In this document: positions 34,388 through 43,506 of the stretch, in pieces
Position numbering within the stretch: the stretch's first letter is position 1
Layout: each line of letters begins with the position of its first letter
Assembly: GCA_035652315.1 (NCBI GenBank)
Contig: DASREA010000047.1
Coordinates: 19,167 to 83,166, forward strand
Reading direction: 5' to 3'
Source of the DNA: CANKHA01 sp035652315
GTDB taxonomy: Bacteria; Pseudomonadota; Alphaproteobacteria; Rhizobiales; Xanthobacteraceae
DNA length: 64,000 bases
Program-made: the position numbers and the translations under genes
Notes under the pieces: generated by a model
Seen by the model: the letters and a program-made list of their open reading frames with translations, nothing else
What the model was told of the DNA's origin: nothing
The model's database searches: none

Positions 34388-35716
34388 GTGAAAGCCTTGG
34401 CGGAGCAGATCGGCGAGCTCGATGGGGTCGAAACCTATGGCCGCGTCGTCGGCGTTCGCGGCCTGATGATCGAGGTTTCCGGTCCCATCGACGCCATGTC
34501 GGTCGGCTCACGGGTGATCATCGACACGGGCATGTCTCGCATCATCCCTTGCGAGGTGGTCGGCTTTTCCAGCGGTAACGCGCTGCTGATGCCTTTCGCG
34601 TCACTGGAGGGTGTACGGCGCGGCTGCCGCGCGATCGTCAGTTCCACGCCCGGGGCCGTGCGACCGTCAGAAGGCTGGCTCGGCCGCGTCGTCGACGCGA
34701 TGGGCGAACCGATCGACGGCAAAGGCCCGCTGCCGGCCGGGCATTCGCCTTATCCTTTCCGCAGCAGTCCGCCGCCTGCGCATGCCCGTCGCCGCGTCGG
34801 CGTTGCGCTCGATCTCGGCGTTCGCGCGCTTAATACATTCATCACCTGCTGCCGCGGCCAACGCATGGGAATCTTCGCCGGCTCCGGCGTCGGCAAATCG
34901 GTACTGCTGTCGATGCTGGCTCGTAACGTCGCCGCCGACGTCTCGGTGATCGGTCTCGTAGGCGAGCGCGGCCGCGAGGTGCAGGAATTTTTGCAGGATG
35001 ATCTCGGTACCGCCGGCCTGGCGCGCTCGGTGGTCGTGGTTTCGACGTCGGATGAGCCGGCGCTGATGCGCCGGCAGGCGGCCTATCTGACGCTCGCCAT
35101 TGCCGAGTATTTTCGCGACGAGGGCAAGGACGTCCTGGTCCTGATGGATTCGGTGACTCGCTTCGCCATGGCGCAGCGCGAAATCGGCCTTTCCGCGGGA
35201 GAACCGCCGACTGCCAAGGGCTATACGCCCACGGTCTTTACCGAACTGCCGCGGCTGCTGGAGCGGGCGGGGCCAGGCACCGAGGCCGCCGGCACCATAA
35301 CCGGGCTATTCAGCGTGCTCGTGGATGGCGACGATCTCAACGAGCCCATCGCCGACGCGGTGCGCGGCATCCTCGATGGGCATATCGTCATGGAGCGGGC
35401 GATTGCCGAGCGCGGGCGCTACCCGGCCATCAATGTGCTCAAATCGGTCTCGCGGACCCTGCCGCGCGCCGCCGATCCAGCCTATCTGCCGGTGCTCAAT
35501 CGTGCCCGGCAGGCGATGGCGACCTATGCCGACATGGAGGAGCTCATCCGCTTGGGCGCCTATCGCGCCGGATCGAGCCCCGAGGTGGACGAGGCCATCC
35601 GCTTACACGGGCCGCTCGAGGCTTTCCTGGCCCAAAGTAAGGAAGAAGCAACCACTTTGGCGCAGGGTTATCAGTGGCTTGAGCAAATCATGGCTCCGCT
35701 GGAAACCGAAAACTAA
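34388..35716 (+). CDS. fliI: Flagellar export ATPase FliI
   Basis: 442 residues from a GTG at 34388 (AGGG 8 bases upstream). The F1-beta-like fold is plain: Walker A in GIFAGSGVGKSVLLSMLARN, then VIGLVGERGREVQEF, Walker B in DVLVLMDSVTRFAMAQREI, and GEPPTAKGYTPTVFTELPRL. It hexamerises at the export gate and drives flagellar protein export with FliH and FliJ. fliJ follows about 100 bases downstream. Confidence 0.96.
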   Translation: MKALAEQIGELDGVETYGRVVGVRGLMIEVSGPIDAMSVGSRVIIDTGMSRIIPCEVVGFSSGNALLMPFASLEGVRRGCRAIVSSTPGAVRPSEGWLGRVVDAMGEPIDGKGPLPAGHSPYPFRSSPPPAHARRRVGVALDLGVRALNTFITCCRGQRMGIFAGSGVGKSVLLSMLARNVAADVSVIGLVGERGREVQEFLQDDLGTAGLARSVVVVSTSDEPALMRRQAAYLTLAIAEYFRDEGKDVLVLMDSVTRFAMAQREIGLSAGEPPTAKGYTPTVFTELPRLLERAGPGTEAAGTITGLFSVLVDGDDLNEPIADAVRGILDGHIVMERAIAERGRYPAINVLKSVSRTLPRAADPAYLPVLNRARQAMATYADMEELIRLGAYRAGSSPEVDEAIRLHGPLEAFLAQSKEEATTLAQGYQWLEQIMAPLETEN

Positions 35717-35818
35717 CGTTATCCGGTCACAATGTTATGGTTGCCTATAGGGAGCCTCGGCAGCGCACGGGTCAATTGACCCCGCTCCGGGGTCGTGACT
35801 TCGGGGGAGTATGAGTCG

Positions 35819-36241
35819 ATGAAGTCTCGTGACACGCTCATCCGGCTGAAGAGATTTCAGGTCGACGAGAAGCGCCGCAGAGTCGCGCAGATCGAAAGCA
35901 TGATCGCCGATTTCGAGCGCATGGCTTCCGATCTCGAGCGTGAAATCAAGGGCGAGCAGGAGCGCGCCGGAATTCACGATCCCTCGCATTTCGCCTATCC
36001 GACTTATGCCAAGGCAGCCATCCAGCGCCGGGAAAATATCAAGCGATCCGCCGACGAGCTGAAAGTCCAGCTTGAGGCCGCCAAGGATGCACTGGCGGAC
36101 GCCTTCGAGGAATTGAAGAAGGTCGAATTGCTGGACGAACGCGATCAGATGCGCGAGCGCGCCGCCGAAGACGCGCAGGAACGCAGCGAGCTCGACAGCA
36201 TCGGCCTGATGCGCAGCCGCAGCAGCGCCCCGCCGGTCTGA
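35819..36241 (+). CDS. fliJ: Flagellar export protein FliJ
   Basis: 140 residues from the ATG at 35819, preceded by GGGGGAG. It is an almost fully helical, charged protein: LIRLKRFQVDEKRRRVAQIE, then MIADFERMASDLEREI and the central conserved YPTYAKAAIQRRENIKRSAD. This matches alphaproteobacterial FliJ, the coiled-coil rod in the centre of the FliI ring. It follows fliI in the same operon. Confidence 0.88.
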   Translation: MKSRDTLIRLKRFQVDEKRRRVAQIESMIADFERMASDLEREIKGEQERAGIHDPSHFAYPTYAKAAIQRRENIKRSADELKVQLEAAKDALADAFEELKKVELLDERDQMRERAAEDAQERSELDSIGLMRSRSSAPPV

Positions 36242-36284
36242 TCTTTTTGAAAGCGGAGGCCTGCGCCAAGTGCGCCCACAAAAA

Positions 36285-36311
36285 CTTCGCGCGCCGTTTC
36301 GGCGCGCGAAG
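36285..36311. terminator. Strong GC hairpin between convergent genes
   Basis: CTTCGCGCGCCG (36285-36296) pairs perfectly with CGGCGCGCGAAG (36300-36311) around TTT. It closes fliI-fliJ from the left and the small gene at 36336-36548 from the right. Confidence 0.75.
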
Positions 36312-36335
36312 AGGCTCAGTCTCTGCGAAGAAAAA

Positions 36336-36548
36336 TCAGCGCACCGTCGAGAAATCCCGTGCACCGACGACCTGCGGTCCACCGGCCTTGATGATCGGCC
36401 CATAAACCTCAGACGTCATGACGCCGGACTTGGCTCCGGCTTTGTGGGCGGCAATGCCCACGCCGGAGACCAGAATCGCGCCGATCAACGCCACCACCAC
36501 GATCTTAAGGTGGGTTTGCCGGTCGGCGCCGTAAATCGAATGGTTCAT
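36336..36548 (-). CDS. Small single-pass membrane protein, conserved in Bradyrhizobium-like genomes
   Basis: 70 residues. MNHSIYGADRQTHLKIVVVA begins with a short polar head, then one membrane helix (to about residue 32), then a periplasmic tail. Proteins with this MNHSIYGADR-THLKIVVVAL start are familiar from Bradyrhizobium-like genomes; their function is unknown. An A/G-rich ribosome site (GGGAGG) precedes the ATG. A hairpin terminator follows the stop. Confidence 0.7.
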   Translation of the reverse strand: MNHSIYGADRQTHLKIVVVALIGAILVSGVGIAAHKAGAKSGVMTSEVYGPIIKAGGPQVVGARDFSTVR

Positions 36549-36778
36549 CGCAATTCCTCCCGGACAGCCCGGGCGACCCTTCGCCTCCGTTTCTTTCGGA
36601 CGGCGCTTTCTTCTGGTTACCGTAGACAGTTAAATAACGTGCAGCAGAGGAGGGTGGTTCCCCTCACGGCAGCGTGAATTGACGGGGCGGTGGGCTAGCG
36701 GCGCCGGCACGAAGTATTGTCGGCGATTTTCAGCGTGAGGGATTTCCGCTCGGCGTCGATGGGGTTCAGCGCCGCGTC

Positions 36779-38899
36779 TTAGATATTGCCCACGGTTTTC
36801 AATCTCGCCCTGGGGTGGATCTCGGCCTGCGAGATCACCGGGGTCTGTCCGCGGAATCGCTCGACAATGCCGCGCACGAACGGACGAATGCCGGACGAGG
36901 TGACGAGGACCGGGGCTTCGCCGGCGCGCGCCGCTTCCTCGAAACGGTCGCGCACCAAATTGATGAATTCCGTCAGTTTCGACGGCTGCATCGCCAGATT
37001 GCGTTCCTCGCCCTGTCCGACGATCGATTCGGCGAAGGCCTGTTCCCATTTCGCGGTCAGCGAGATCAGCGGTAGATAGCCCGCGGGCGCCGTGTGCTGG
37101 GCGCAGATTTGCCGCGCCAGCCGCGCACGCACATGTTCGACGATGCTCGCTGGATTGCGGGTGAAGGCGAGAGCGTCCGCGATGCCTTCGAGGATGGTCG
37201 CCAGGTCGCGGATCGAGACGCGTTCGGCCAAAAGCAGTTGTAACACGCGTTGAATGCCGGACATGCTGATTTGCGCCGGGACGATGTCTTTGATCAGTTC
37301 ACCCTGTTCCTTGGGCAGGTCCTTGATCAGCTTCTGTACCTCGGCATAGGACAAGAGCTCGGAGACATGGGTCTTGAGCAGTTCGGTCAAATGCGTCGAT
37401 AGCACGGTGGCCGCGTCGACCACCGTCAGGCCCTTCACCGAAGCCTCCTCCTTGAGCGAGGCATCCACCCAAGTGGCCGGCAGGCCGAAGGTCGGTTCGG
37501 TCGTGTGCAAGCCGGGCAGGTTCACCTGCGCGCCCGAAGGGTCCATGACCATGTATTGGCCGGGCCAGATGCGGCCGGCTCCGCCTTCCACTTCCTTGAT
37601 CTTGATGACGTAGCTATTGGCTTCGAGCTGCACATTATCGACGATGCGCACCGCCGGCATAACGAAGCCCATTTCCACCGCCAAAGCGCGGCGCAGCGCC
37701 TTGATCTGCTCGGTGAGGCGGTCGGTCCCATCCGGCGAATTGACGAGCGGCAGCAGCGCGTAGCCGAGTTCGACCTTCAGTTCGTCGATTTTCAGGCTTG
37801 CGGAAATCGGCTCGTCGGCCGGCGCGGCCTGAGCCTGCGTCTGGGCCCTCCGCGCTTCCTCCGCGGCCTGCCGGTGGTTGCGCTTGTTGAGAATCACGGC
37901 GAGCGCGCCCGCGCCGCTGCCCAAAGCGAGAAACGGCAGCATGGGAATTCCCGGCAACAGCGACATCACAAGCATCACCGCGCCCGACATGCCGAGCGCT
38001 TTGGGATAGCCGGAGAACTGACGCAGCAGGGCCTGGTCGGCGGCGCCACTGATGCCCGCTTTGGAGACCAGAAGGCCGGCAGCGGTCGAGACGATCAACG
38101 CCGGCACCTGGGTGACCAGACCGTCGCCGACGGTGAGAAGCGTGTAGGCATGGGCGGCATCGCTGAAGCTCAGCCCCTGCTGGGCGATGCCGATGACCAT
38201 GCCACCGATGACGTTGATGAAGACCACCATCAAGCCGGCGATGGCATCGCCCCGCACAAATTTGGAGGCGCCGTCCATGGCGCCGAAGAATCCGCCTTCG
38301 TCCTCGAGCTGCTTGCGCCGCCGCCGCGCCTCCGTCTCGTCGATCATGCCGGCGGAAAGGTCCGCGTCGATCGCCATCTGCTTGCCGGGCAGGGCATCGA
38401 GGTGGAAACGCGCAGCAACTTCGGCGATACGGCCGGAACCCTTCGTTATGACGACGAAGTTCACGATCACCAGAATCGTAAAGACGATGATGCCGATGAC
38501 GAAATTGCCGCTCATGACGAAATTGCCGAAGGCCTGGATGACGTGGCCGGCGGCGCTGGTACCTTCGTGACCGTGGCCGAGAATAAGCCGCGTCGAGGCC
38601 AGATTGAGCGCCAGCCGTAGCATGGTCGCGATCAGCAGCACGGTGGGAAAGGAGGAAAATTCCAAAGGCGCCTGGATGAACAGCGCCGTCATCAGAATCA
38701 GCACCGAAATGATGATCGAGATGGCGAGGGACAGATCGAGCAACAGCGGCGGCAGCGGCAGGATCAGCACCACGAGGATGGTCAGGACGCCGATGGCGAG
38801 AGCGATGTCGCCGCGCCGCAGCATGCTGCCAAGCTCGCCGATGCTCGGCAGCCCCAAACCATCCCCGTCCGCCGCTCCGCCTGCGCCCTTCGTGTTCAT
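36779..38899 (-). CDS. flhA: Flagellar export gate protein FlhA
   Basis: About 706 residues from the ATG at 38899; the frame runs further up to 39001 but family length fits 38899. The N-terminal half is eight-helix membrane (ALAIGVLTILVVLILPLPPL onward) with the conserved loop FHLDALPGKQMAIDADLSAG. The C-terminal half is the cytoplasmic ring domain (LKIDELKVELGYALLPLV; VDAATVLSTHLTELLKTHV). It forms the export nonamer that receives substrates. A candidate CtrA promoter lies at 39041-39080. flbD, usually near it, is 2.8 kb away because other genes intervene. Confidence 0.96.
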   Translation of the reverse strand: MNTKGAGGAADGDGLGLPSIGELGSMLRRGDIALAIGVLTILVVLILPLPPLLLDLSLAISIIISVLILMTALFIQAPLEFSSFPTVLLIATMLRLALNLASTRLILGHGHEGTSAAGHVIQAFGNFVMSGNFVIGIIVFTILVIVNFVVITKGSGRIAEVAARFHLDALPGKQMAIDADLSAGMIDETEARRRRKQLEDEGGFFGAMDGASKFVRGDAIAGLMVVFINVIGGMVIGIAQQGLSFSDAAHAYTLLTVGDGLVTQVPALIVSTAAGLLVSKAGISGAADQALLRQFSGYPKALGMSGAVMLVMSLLPGIPMLPFLALGSGAGALAVILNKRNHRQAAEEARRAQTQAQAAPADEPISASLKIDELKVELGYALLPLVNSPDGTDRLTEQIKALRRALAVEMGFVMPAVRIVDNVQLEANSYVIKIKEVEGGAGRIWPGQYMVMDPSGAQVNLPGLHTTEPTFGLPATWVDASLKEEASVKGLTVVDAATVLSTHLTELLKTHVSELLSYAEVQKLIKDLPKEQGELIKDIVPAQISMSGIQRVLQLLLAERVSIRDLATILEGIADALAFTRNPASIVEHVRARLARQICAQHTAPAGYLPLISLTAKWEQAFAESIVGQGEERNLAMQPSKLTEFINLVRDRFEEAARAGEAPVLVTSSGIRPFVRGIVERFRGQTPVISQAEIHPRARLKTVGNI

Positions 38900-39040
38900 G
38901 CGTGACGATTTATCCCTGCGATGACGTTCGCCCGCGCCCGCGGGCTGCCGCGCAGCCGCAGGTCCGCTGGGCCGGATGGAAGGAAGTGCCGCCGCGTCCA
39001 AGGTGCCCCCCGACTCGCCGGTATGCGAGTGTTCCCCCTA

Positions 39041-39080
39041 GGCAGGATTTGCCCAGTTTATGGTTAGCGGCTGGTTAACG
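39041..39080 (-). promoter_or_regulatory. flhA promoter element: candidate CtrA box plus partial palindrome
   Basis: On the minus strand TTAA-N7-CTAA(C) lies at 39064-39078, followed toward flhA by the imperfect palindrome ggcaggatttgcc (39041-39053). The whole 40 bases match 32 of 40 positions of the fliF upstream element at 46945-46984, in the same orientation. Confidence 0.6.
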
Positions 39081-39230
39081 CCGGCTTTCTTGAGCCAGAA
39101 AACGCCAAATAATTTGAGCACTCGCGCGTATCGCCCCGCCGCCTCCGCCCTGGGCGAAAAGCTTGACGGCGCACTGCATAGGCTGGCTGCGTTGCCGGCC
39201 CGCAGGATTGCAGCTCGTCGCCCAACGTAA

Positions 39231-39258
39231 AAGCCCGCCGCGGGGCTGCGGCGGGCTT
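39231..39258 (-). terminator. Rho-independent terminator after the fasciclin gene
   Basis: AAGCCCGCCGC (39231-39241) pairs perfectly with GCGGCGGGCTT (39248-39258) around a 6-base loop. Read on the minus strand it is followed by TTTT. It lies 52 bases after the fasciclin stop. The rest of 38900-39309 holds the flhA promoter and no gene. Confidence 0.8.
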
Positions 39259-39309
39259 CAGCCGTTCGCCATGGAGGACCGCGAAGCGGCTCGGGGAGGG
39301 AACGGGCTG

Positions 39310-39885
39310 TTAGCTTGGCAGCAGCACGCTATCGATGACGTGAATCACGCCATTCGACTGGAATACGTTCTGAATGGTGATCGTGGACTGCCCGCCTTTA
39401 GCGTCCCAGATCATCAGCGTATTGCCCTTCGCGGAAACCGTGAGTTCCTCGCCTTCGACGGTTTTCAGCTTGTGCTTGCCGCCGTCGCGCTTCACGGCCT
39501 CCAGGAGATCCTTGGCGCTGAGCCGTCCGGGCACGACGTGATAGGTCAGCACGGCGCTCAGCTTTGCCTTGTTCTCGGGTTTGAGCAGCGTGTCGACCGT
39601 GCCCGCGGGCAGCTTGGCGAAGGCGGTATTGGTCGGCGCAAACACCGTGAACGGGCCGGGCCCTTCCAGCGTCTCGACGAGGCCGGCGGCCTTCACCGCG
39701 GCGACGAGAGTTGTGTGGTCTTTTGAATTGACGGCGTTCTGAATGATGTTCTTGCTCGCGTACATCGGCGCACCGCCGACGGTGACCGGCTTTGAGTTCA
39801 TCATCTGCGCGCCGCTCGGCGTGGCGGCGAGGAAGCCGATAGCCGCGGCGATGGCGGCGAAGGTGGCATTACGTAGCAGTGTCAT
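39310..39885 (-). CDS. Exported fasciclin (FAS1)-domain protein
   Basis: 191 residues with a signal peptide (to about PSGAQ, residue 27). The single FAS1 domain shows SKDHTTLVAAVKAAGLVETL, the H1 motif GPFTVFAPTNTAFAKLPAGT, the central VLTYHVVPGRLSAKDLL, and H2-like NGVIHVIDSVLLP. FAS1 domains mediate adhesion. It follows a SigK/RskA-type pair in the same direction. In mycobacteria SigK and RskA control the FAS1 proteins MPT70 and MPT83, so the same pairing is likely here. Confidence 0.9.
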   Translation of the reverse strand: MTLLRNATFAAIAAAIGFLAATPSGAQMMNSKPVTVGGAPMYASKNIIQNAVNSKDHTTLVAAVKAAGLVETLEGPGPFTVFAPTNTAFAKLPAGTVDTLLKPENKAKLSAVLTYHVVPGRLSAKDLLEAVKRDGGKHKLKTVEGEELTVSAKGNTLMIWDAKGGQSTITIQNVFQSNGVIHVIDSVLLPS

Positions 39886-39970
39886 GGCGTTCTCCTGTCA
39901 CTCGATTGCATCCCTGATCGGGATCGCGAGCAGAGCTACGGAGCGCGCCGCGCTACGGATGCAGTAGGAT

Positions 39971-40666
39971 TTATAAATTTACGAATTTGCCGCTGGCGAT
40001 GACCGGTCCGGTCGGCAGCCCGGTTGGCGAGCCGCCCGGCGGCTCGATAGAAACGGCGAGCGCGCTTTCGGCGCCGATGCGGCCGGCAAGGGCACGGGGG
40101 ACTGAAATGCGCACCGGCCGTCCGGGCTCGATGAGGCCAAGCGATCGCGGCTGGTCGCCCGGAGCGATCAGCCAAAGCTCCAGCGCCCGCTGTTGCACGT
40201 CGGTCAGCGCCGCCGGGACGATGGTAATGGTGCTGCGGCCGGCATCGACGGCGGCAACAAAATCTGCCCGCCCGCCGGCCTCCAGCTTGGCGACGAGCGG
40301 CGGCGACGGCGCGCGGACCGTCTCCACATAGACCAGCGCCGCAAGACAGGCCGCCGCCAAGGCTGCGGAGCCGATCGCAGACCAGCGCCAGAATCCGATG
40401 CTGTCCCACAGGGAGGCGCGCTCGCGGCGCGGCGCGATGGCGGTTTCGATCAAATCCCAGACGGACGGGGGAGGGGGTATCGGGCGGACATCGCGCGTCA
40501 GAGCGCCAAATCTTTCCTCCCAGAAGGCGACTTCGGCGGCGAAGGCGGGATCACGCGAAAGCCGCTGCTCCGCCTCGCGCCGGCGCGCGGCATCGAGCAC
40601 GCCAAGCACGTATTCGGCCGCGGTGAAATCGCCGTCTTCGCCGGTGATGGTCGGATCGTCGCTCAT
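39971..40666 (-). CDS. Anti-sigma factor, RskA (anti-SigK) family
   Basis: 231 residues. The N-terminal cytoplasmic domain (TAAEYVLGVLDAARRREAEQ, then FWEERFGALTRDVRPIPPPP) matches the RskA family rather than a zinc-binding ZAS domain, as no HxxxCxxC is present. One membrane helix follows at about residues 115-135. The C-terminal periplasmic domain ends in RIGAESALAVSIEPPGGSP. It should hold the sigma factor inactive. Its ATG overlaps the sigma gene stop (ATGA), so both are made together. Confidence 0.88.
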   Translation of the reverse strand: MSDDPTITGEDGDFTAAEYVLGVLDAARRREAEQRLSRDPAFAAEVAFWEERFGALTRDVRPIPPPPSVWDLIETAIAPRRERASLWDSIGFWRWSAIGSAALAAACLAALVYVETVRAPSPPLVAKLEAGGRADFVAAVDAGRSTITIVPAALTDVQQRALELWLIAPGDQPRSLGLIEPGRPVRISVPRALAGRIGAESALAVSIEPPGGSPTGLPTGPVIASGKFVNL

Positions 40667-41220
40667 GCCTGCAGACAGCTTCTCAGTTTCATCAATCCAC
40701 GGCGGATGATACTTTTCATGGTGCCCAGCGGCATGTCGGCGCGCCGGGCCAGTTCCTCATACGTGCTGCCGTCGAGAAAAGCGGCGCGGATGGCGCCAGC
40801 CTGCCGCGGCTCCAGTTCGTCGAGACAACTTTGCAGTCGGCGGTATTGATCGCCCGCAGCGATCATATCGTCTGCCGACGGCGCCTCGTCCACGACGTCC
40901 ATGGCCGTATCGATCGGCGCCGCGCGGCGGGTAAAAGCGCCGGATCGTAGCCGATCGATGCAGCGGTTGCGCGCGATCGCTACCAGCCAGGTAATCGGGC
41001 TTGCTTGCGCCGGATCGAAACTGGCGGCGCGCCGCCAAACGGTCAAATAGACATCCTGCAACACGTCCTCGGCCTCGCCATGGTCATTCAATATACGAAG
41101 GCAAACGCCGAAAAGCTTCGCCGAGCTCATGCCGTAGACCAGGCGCAACGCGGCGCGATCGCCGGAGGCCACGCGCGCAAGGGCGGCGGCAAGCTGGCTA
41201 CGGAGAGCGTCCGCGTCCAT
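40663..41220 (-). CDS. ECF sigma factor, SigK-like
   Basis: 185 residues with region 2 (VYGMSSAKLFGVCLRILNDH, DVLQDVYLTVWRRAASFDP, WLVAIARNRCIDRLR) and region 4 (LDELEPRQAGAIRAAFLDGS, YEELARRADMPLGTMKSIIR). It belongs to the ECF group paired with RskA-type anti-sigma factors. It lies 17 bases after the small exported protein gene and overlaps the anti-sigma gene by 4 bases. Targets probably include the fasciclin gene; the inducing signal is unknown. Confidence 0.9.
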   Translation of the reverse strand: MDADALRSQLAAALARVASGDRAALRLVYGMSSAKLFGVCLRILNDHGEAEDVLQDVYLTVWRRAASFDPAQASPITWLVAIARNRCIDRLRSGAFTRRAAPIDTAMDVVDEAPSADDMIAAGDQYRRLQSCLDELEPRQAGAIRAAFLDGSTYEELARRADMPLGTMKSIIRRGLMKLRSCLQA

Positions 41221-41237
41221 CGTCCATGTGGCGGCAG

Positions 41238-41594
41238 CTACTGCCGCTTCCAGGTTTCGGTGCCGAGCTGACGGCCGCCGGCATACGTCCAGACCCCTTC
41301 CCAGTTGCCGCCGTCTTCGCCATAGAGCGCAAGCCCGGTGTCGCGGCCGGAGCGGTAAGACACAGCGATGAAATTCTTGTTGCCGATGCCGGTGCCGATA
41401 TAGCGCGTGCCGCCCACGATCCAGATCACGCGGAAAGTTCCGCCCGTCTTCTCGACCTTGACCGTGCCGCTATAGGTGGAGCCATTGCCCGGGTTTTTGC
41501 CTTCAACTTTGTAGCTGCCGACCGGGTCGGCGGCAAAGGCGGAAGTGGCGGCGAGCGCGAGTCCAGCGGCGGCCAGGGCAAATAGATGACGCAT
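41238..41594 (-). CDS. Small exported protein of unknown function
   Basis: 118 residues from the ATG at 41594, with GAGGGG 6 bases upstream. A signal peptide ends near SAFAAD. The mature part is a beta-rich repeat-like domain with GSYKVEGKNPGNGSTYSG, VIWIVGGTRYIGTGI and GVWTYAGGRQLGTETW. Such small proteins are common in Bradyrhizobium-like genomes; the function is unknown. It is the first gene of the likely sigma/anti-sigma operon, so it may be part of the same stress response. Confidence 0.7.
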   Translation of the reverse strand: MRHLFALAAAGLALAATSAFAADPVGSYKVEGKNPGNGSTYSGTVKVEKTGGTFRVIWIVGGTRYIGTGIGNKNFIAVSYRSGRDTGLALYGEDGGNWEGVWTYAGGRQLGTETWKRQ

Positions 41595-41724
41595 GATATT
41601 CCCCTCGGTATCGCGAAGCGGACGCCCCCGTCCGCGCGTACGGAGAGGCAGTGTATGGCGCGCCGATGACAAGACAATAGCTTACCGCGCAGGAAATTGA
41701 TTTCCCGGGGTCACGCGGCTTGCG

Positions 41725-43092
41725 CTAGGCGGCGCCGCGCATTTCACCGCCGCCGCCCGGAGGCGGCACCGGCGTGCCGTCTGCCGCATATTCGTTGAGC
41801 TTGTTACGCAGCGTGCGGATCGAGATGCCGAGGATATTGGCGGCGTGGGTGCGATTGCCGAGGCAATGTTGCAGCGTCTGCAGGATGAGATCGCGTTCTA
41901 CCTCGGCCACCGTGCGCCCGATGAGATTGCGCGTGACCTGCTCGGCGGCGAGCGCGGCATGCGCCACCGTTGACGCGCACGTTTGATCGAGCCTTGCGCC
42001 GTCCGGCGTCAGCAGGCCATCGATGCCGATTTCGTCGCCCTGGGCCAGCAGCACGGCGCGATGGATCGTGTTCTCCAATTCCCGCACGTTGCCGGGCCAA
42101 CGATTGGACATCAGTGCATGGCGCGCCTCGGCGGAGAGCGGACGCAGCGGCACGCCATTGGCAGCGGCGTATTTTTTGATGAAATAATGCGCGAGCTCGG
42201 CGATATCCGCCGGCCGCTCGCGCAAGGGCGGGATCTTCAGGTTGACCACGTTGAGGCGGAACAGCAGGTCCTCGCGGAAGCCGCCTTCGCGCGCGGCCTG
42301 CGCGAGATCGCGATTCGAAGTGGCAATGATGCGGATGTCGACCGGCACCGGCCGCGCGCCGCCGACGCGATCGATGACACGCTCCTGGATCGCGCGCAGC
42401 AATTTCGCTTGCAGCCGCGCGTCCATCTCCGAAATCTCGTCGAGCAACAAGGTCCCGCCATTGGCCTCCTCGAATTTGCCAATCCGGCGCGCCACGGCGC
42501 CGGTGAACGCACCCTTCTCGTGGCCGAACAATTCCGATTCCAGAAGATTTTCGGGGATCGCCGCGCAATTGATCGAGATAAACGGCTTTTTTTTGCGGTT
42601 GGAGCGGCTGTGCACGTAGCGCGCCAGCACTTCCTTGCCGGTGCCGGATTCGCCGGTGATAAGCACCGAAGCATCGGAGGGCGCGATCTGCTGCGCCAGC
42701 TTGACCACGCGCGCCATGGCGTCGTCGCGATAGATCAGGTCGCGGCTGTCATCGGCGACAGCGGCAAGCACGGCCGCAATCAATTCCGGATCGGGCGGCA
42801 ACGGGATGTACTCCCTGGCGCCGGCGTGAATCGCGGCCACCGCCGCGCGCGCATTGTTCTCGACGCCGCAGGCGACGATCGGGACGTGGATATGTTCGGC
42901 TTCCAGCCGCTCCAGCAAGTCGCGGATATCGAGGGCCACATCGGCCATGATCAGATCGGCGCCGCGCGAGCGCATCACAGCGAGCGCCTGCGCGACGTCC
43001 TCGCCGTGGGTGACCGTGGCGCCTTTTTCCATGGCCAGCTTGGTGGCTTGGGTGAGTTGGCCCCTTAAGGTTCCGACGATCAGGAGGCGCAT
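41725..43092 (-). CDS. flbD: Sigma-54-dependent flagellar regulator FlbD
   Basis: 455 residues. The N-terminal receiver-like domain lacks the acidic pair (it starts LLIVGTLRG), though an Asp is present at 51, so control by classical phosphorylation is doubtful. The AAA+ domain has Walker A GESGTGKE, the sigma-54 contact loop GAFTGA, Walker B LLLDEISEM, and the arginine-finger region. A Fis-type HTH (HAANILGISIRTLRNKL) ends the protein. In Caulobacter FlbD activates sigma-54 class III/IV flagellar genes and represses fliF. It ends the fliF-fliG-fliH-fliN-flbD operon. Confidence 0.94.
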   Translation of the reverse strand: MRLLIVGTLRGQLTQATKLAMEKGATVTHGEDVAQALAVMRSRGADLIMADVALDIRDLLERLEAEHIHVPIVACGVENNARAAVAAIHAGAREYIPLPPDPELIAAVLAAVADDSRDLIYRDDAMARVVKLAQQIAPSDASVLITGESGTGKEVLARYVHSRSNRKKKPFISINCAAIPENLLESELFGHEKGAFTGAVARRIGKFEEANGGTLLLDEISEMDARLQAKLLRAIQERVIDRVGGARPVPVDIRIIATSNRDLAQAAREGGFREDLLFRLNVVNLKIPPLRERPADIAELAHYFIKKYAAANGVPLRPLSAEARHALMSNRWPGNVRELENTIHRAVLLAQGDEIGIDGLLTPDGARLDQTCASTVAHAALAAEQVTRNLIGRTVAEVERDLILQTLQHCLGNRTHAANILGISIRTLRNKLNEYAADGTPVPPPGGGGEMRGAA

Positions 43093-43140
43093 GGCTTAAC
43101 TCCGTATCTTTCCGTCATTCGCGCTGCCGCGAATGCCATT

Positions 43141-43506
43141 TCAGTTCCGTTCCGCCTTGATGATTTCCGTCATGGTCACGCCAAGCTTGTCCTCGACGAG
43201 GACAACTTCGCCGCGGGCCACCAGGCGGTTGTTCACGTAGATATCGATGGCCTCGCCGACCTTGCGGTCCAGCTCCAGCACCGCGCCGGGTCCGAGCTTG
43301 AGCAATGCGCCGACGTCCATCCGCGAGCGGCCGAGCACCGCCGATACCTGCACCGGCACGTCGAACACCGCTTCCAGATCGGAGGCGCCGCGGGTGACCG
43401 AATCCGGCTCGTCGCCGGCAGGGAAAGCGGCCGGATCGGCAATGGCCGCGTTGGCAACGCTTTTTTCCAGATCGGGGAGTGGCACTTGGCCTTCATTGTC
43501 GCTCAT
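43141..43506 (-). CDS. fliN: Flagellar motor switch protein FliN
   Basis: 121 residues. The C-terminal SpoA/FliN domain is clear: VFDVPVQVSAVLGRSRMDVG, LLKLGPGAVLELDRKVGEAI and VNNRLVARGEVVLVEDKLGV. The N-terminal 40 residues are acidic and variable. FliN forms the C-ring base where CheY-phosphate acts. It overlaps fliH by 4 bases (ATGA). Confidence 0.94.
   Translation of the reverse strand: MSDNEGQVPLPDLEKSVANAAIADPAAFPAGDEPDSVTRGASDLEAVFDVPVQVSAVLGRSRMDVGALLKLGPGAVLELDRKVGEAIDIYVNNRLVARGEVVLVEDKLGVTMTEIIKAERN

Noticed and set aside
37505..38620. Plus-strand open frame (371 codons) inside flhA
   Set aside because: Antisense shadow of flhA with Arg/His/Asp-rich composition.
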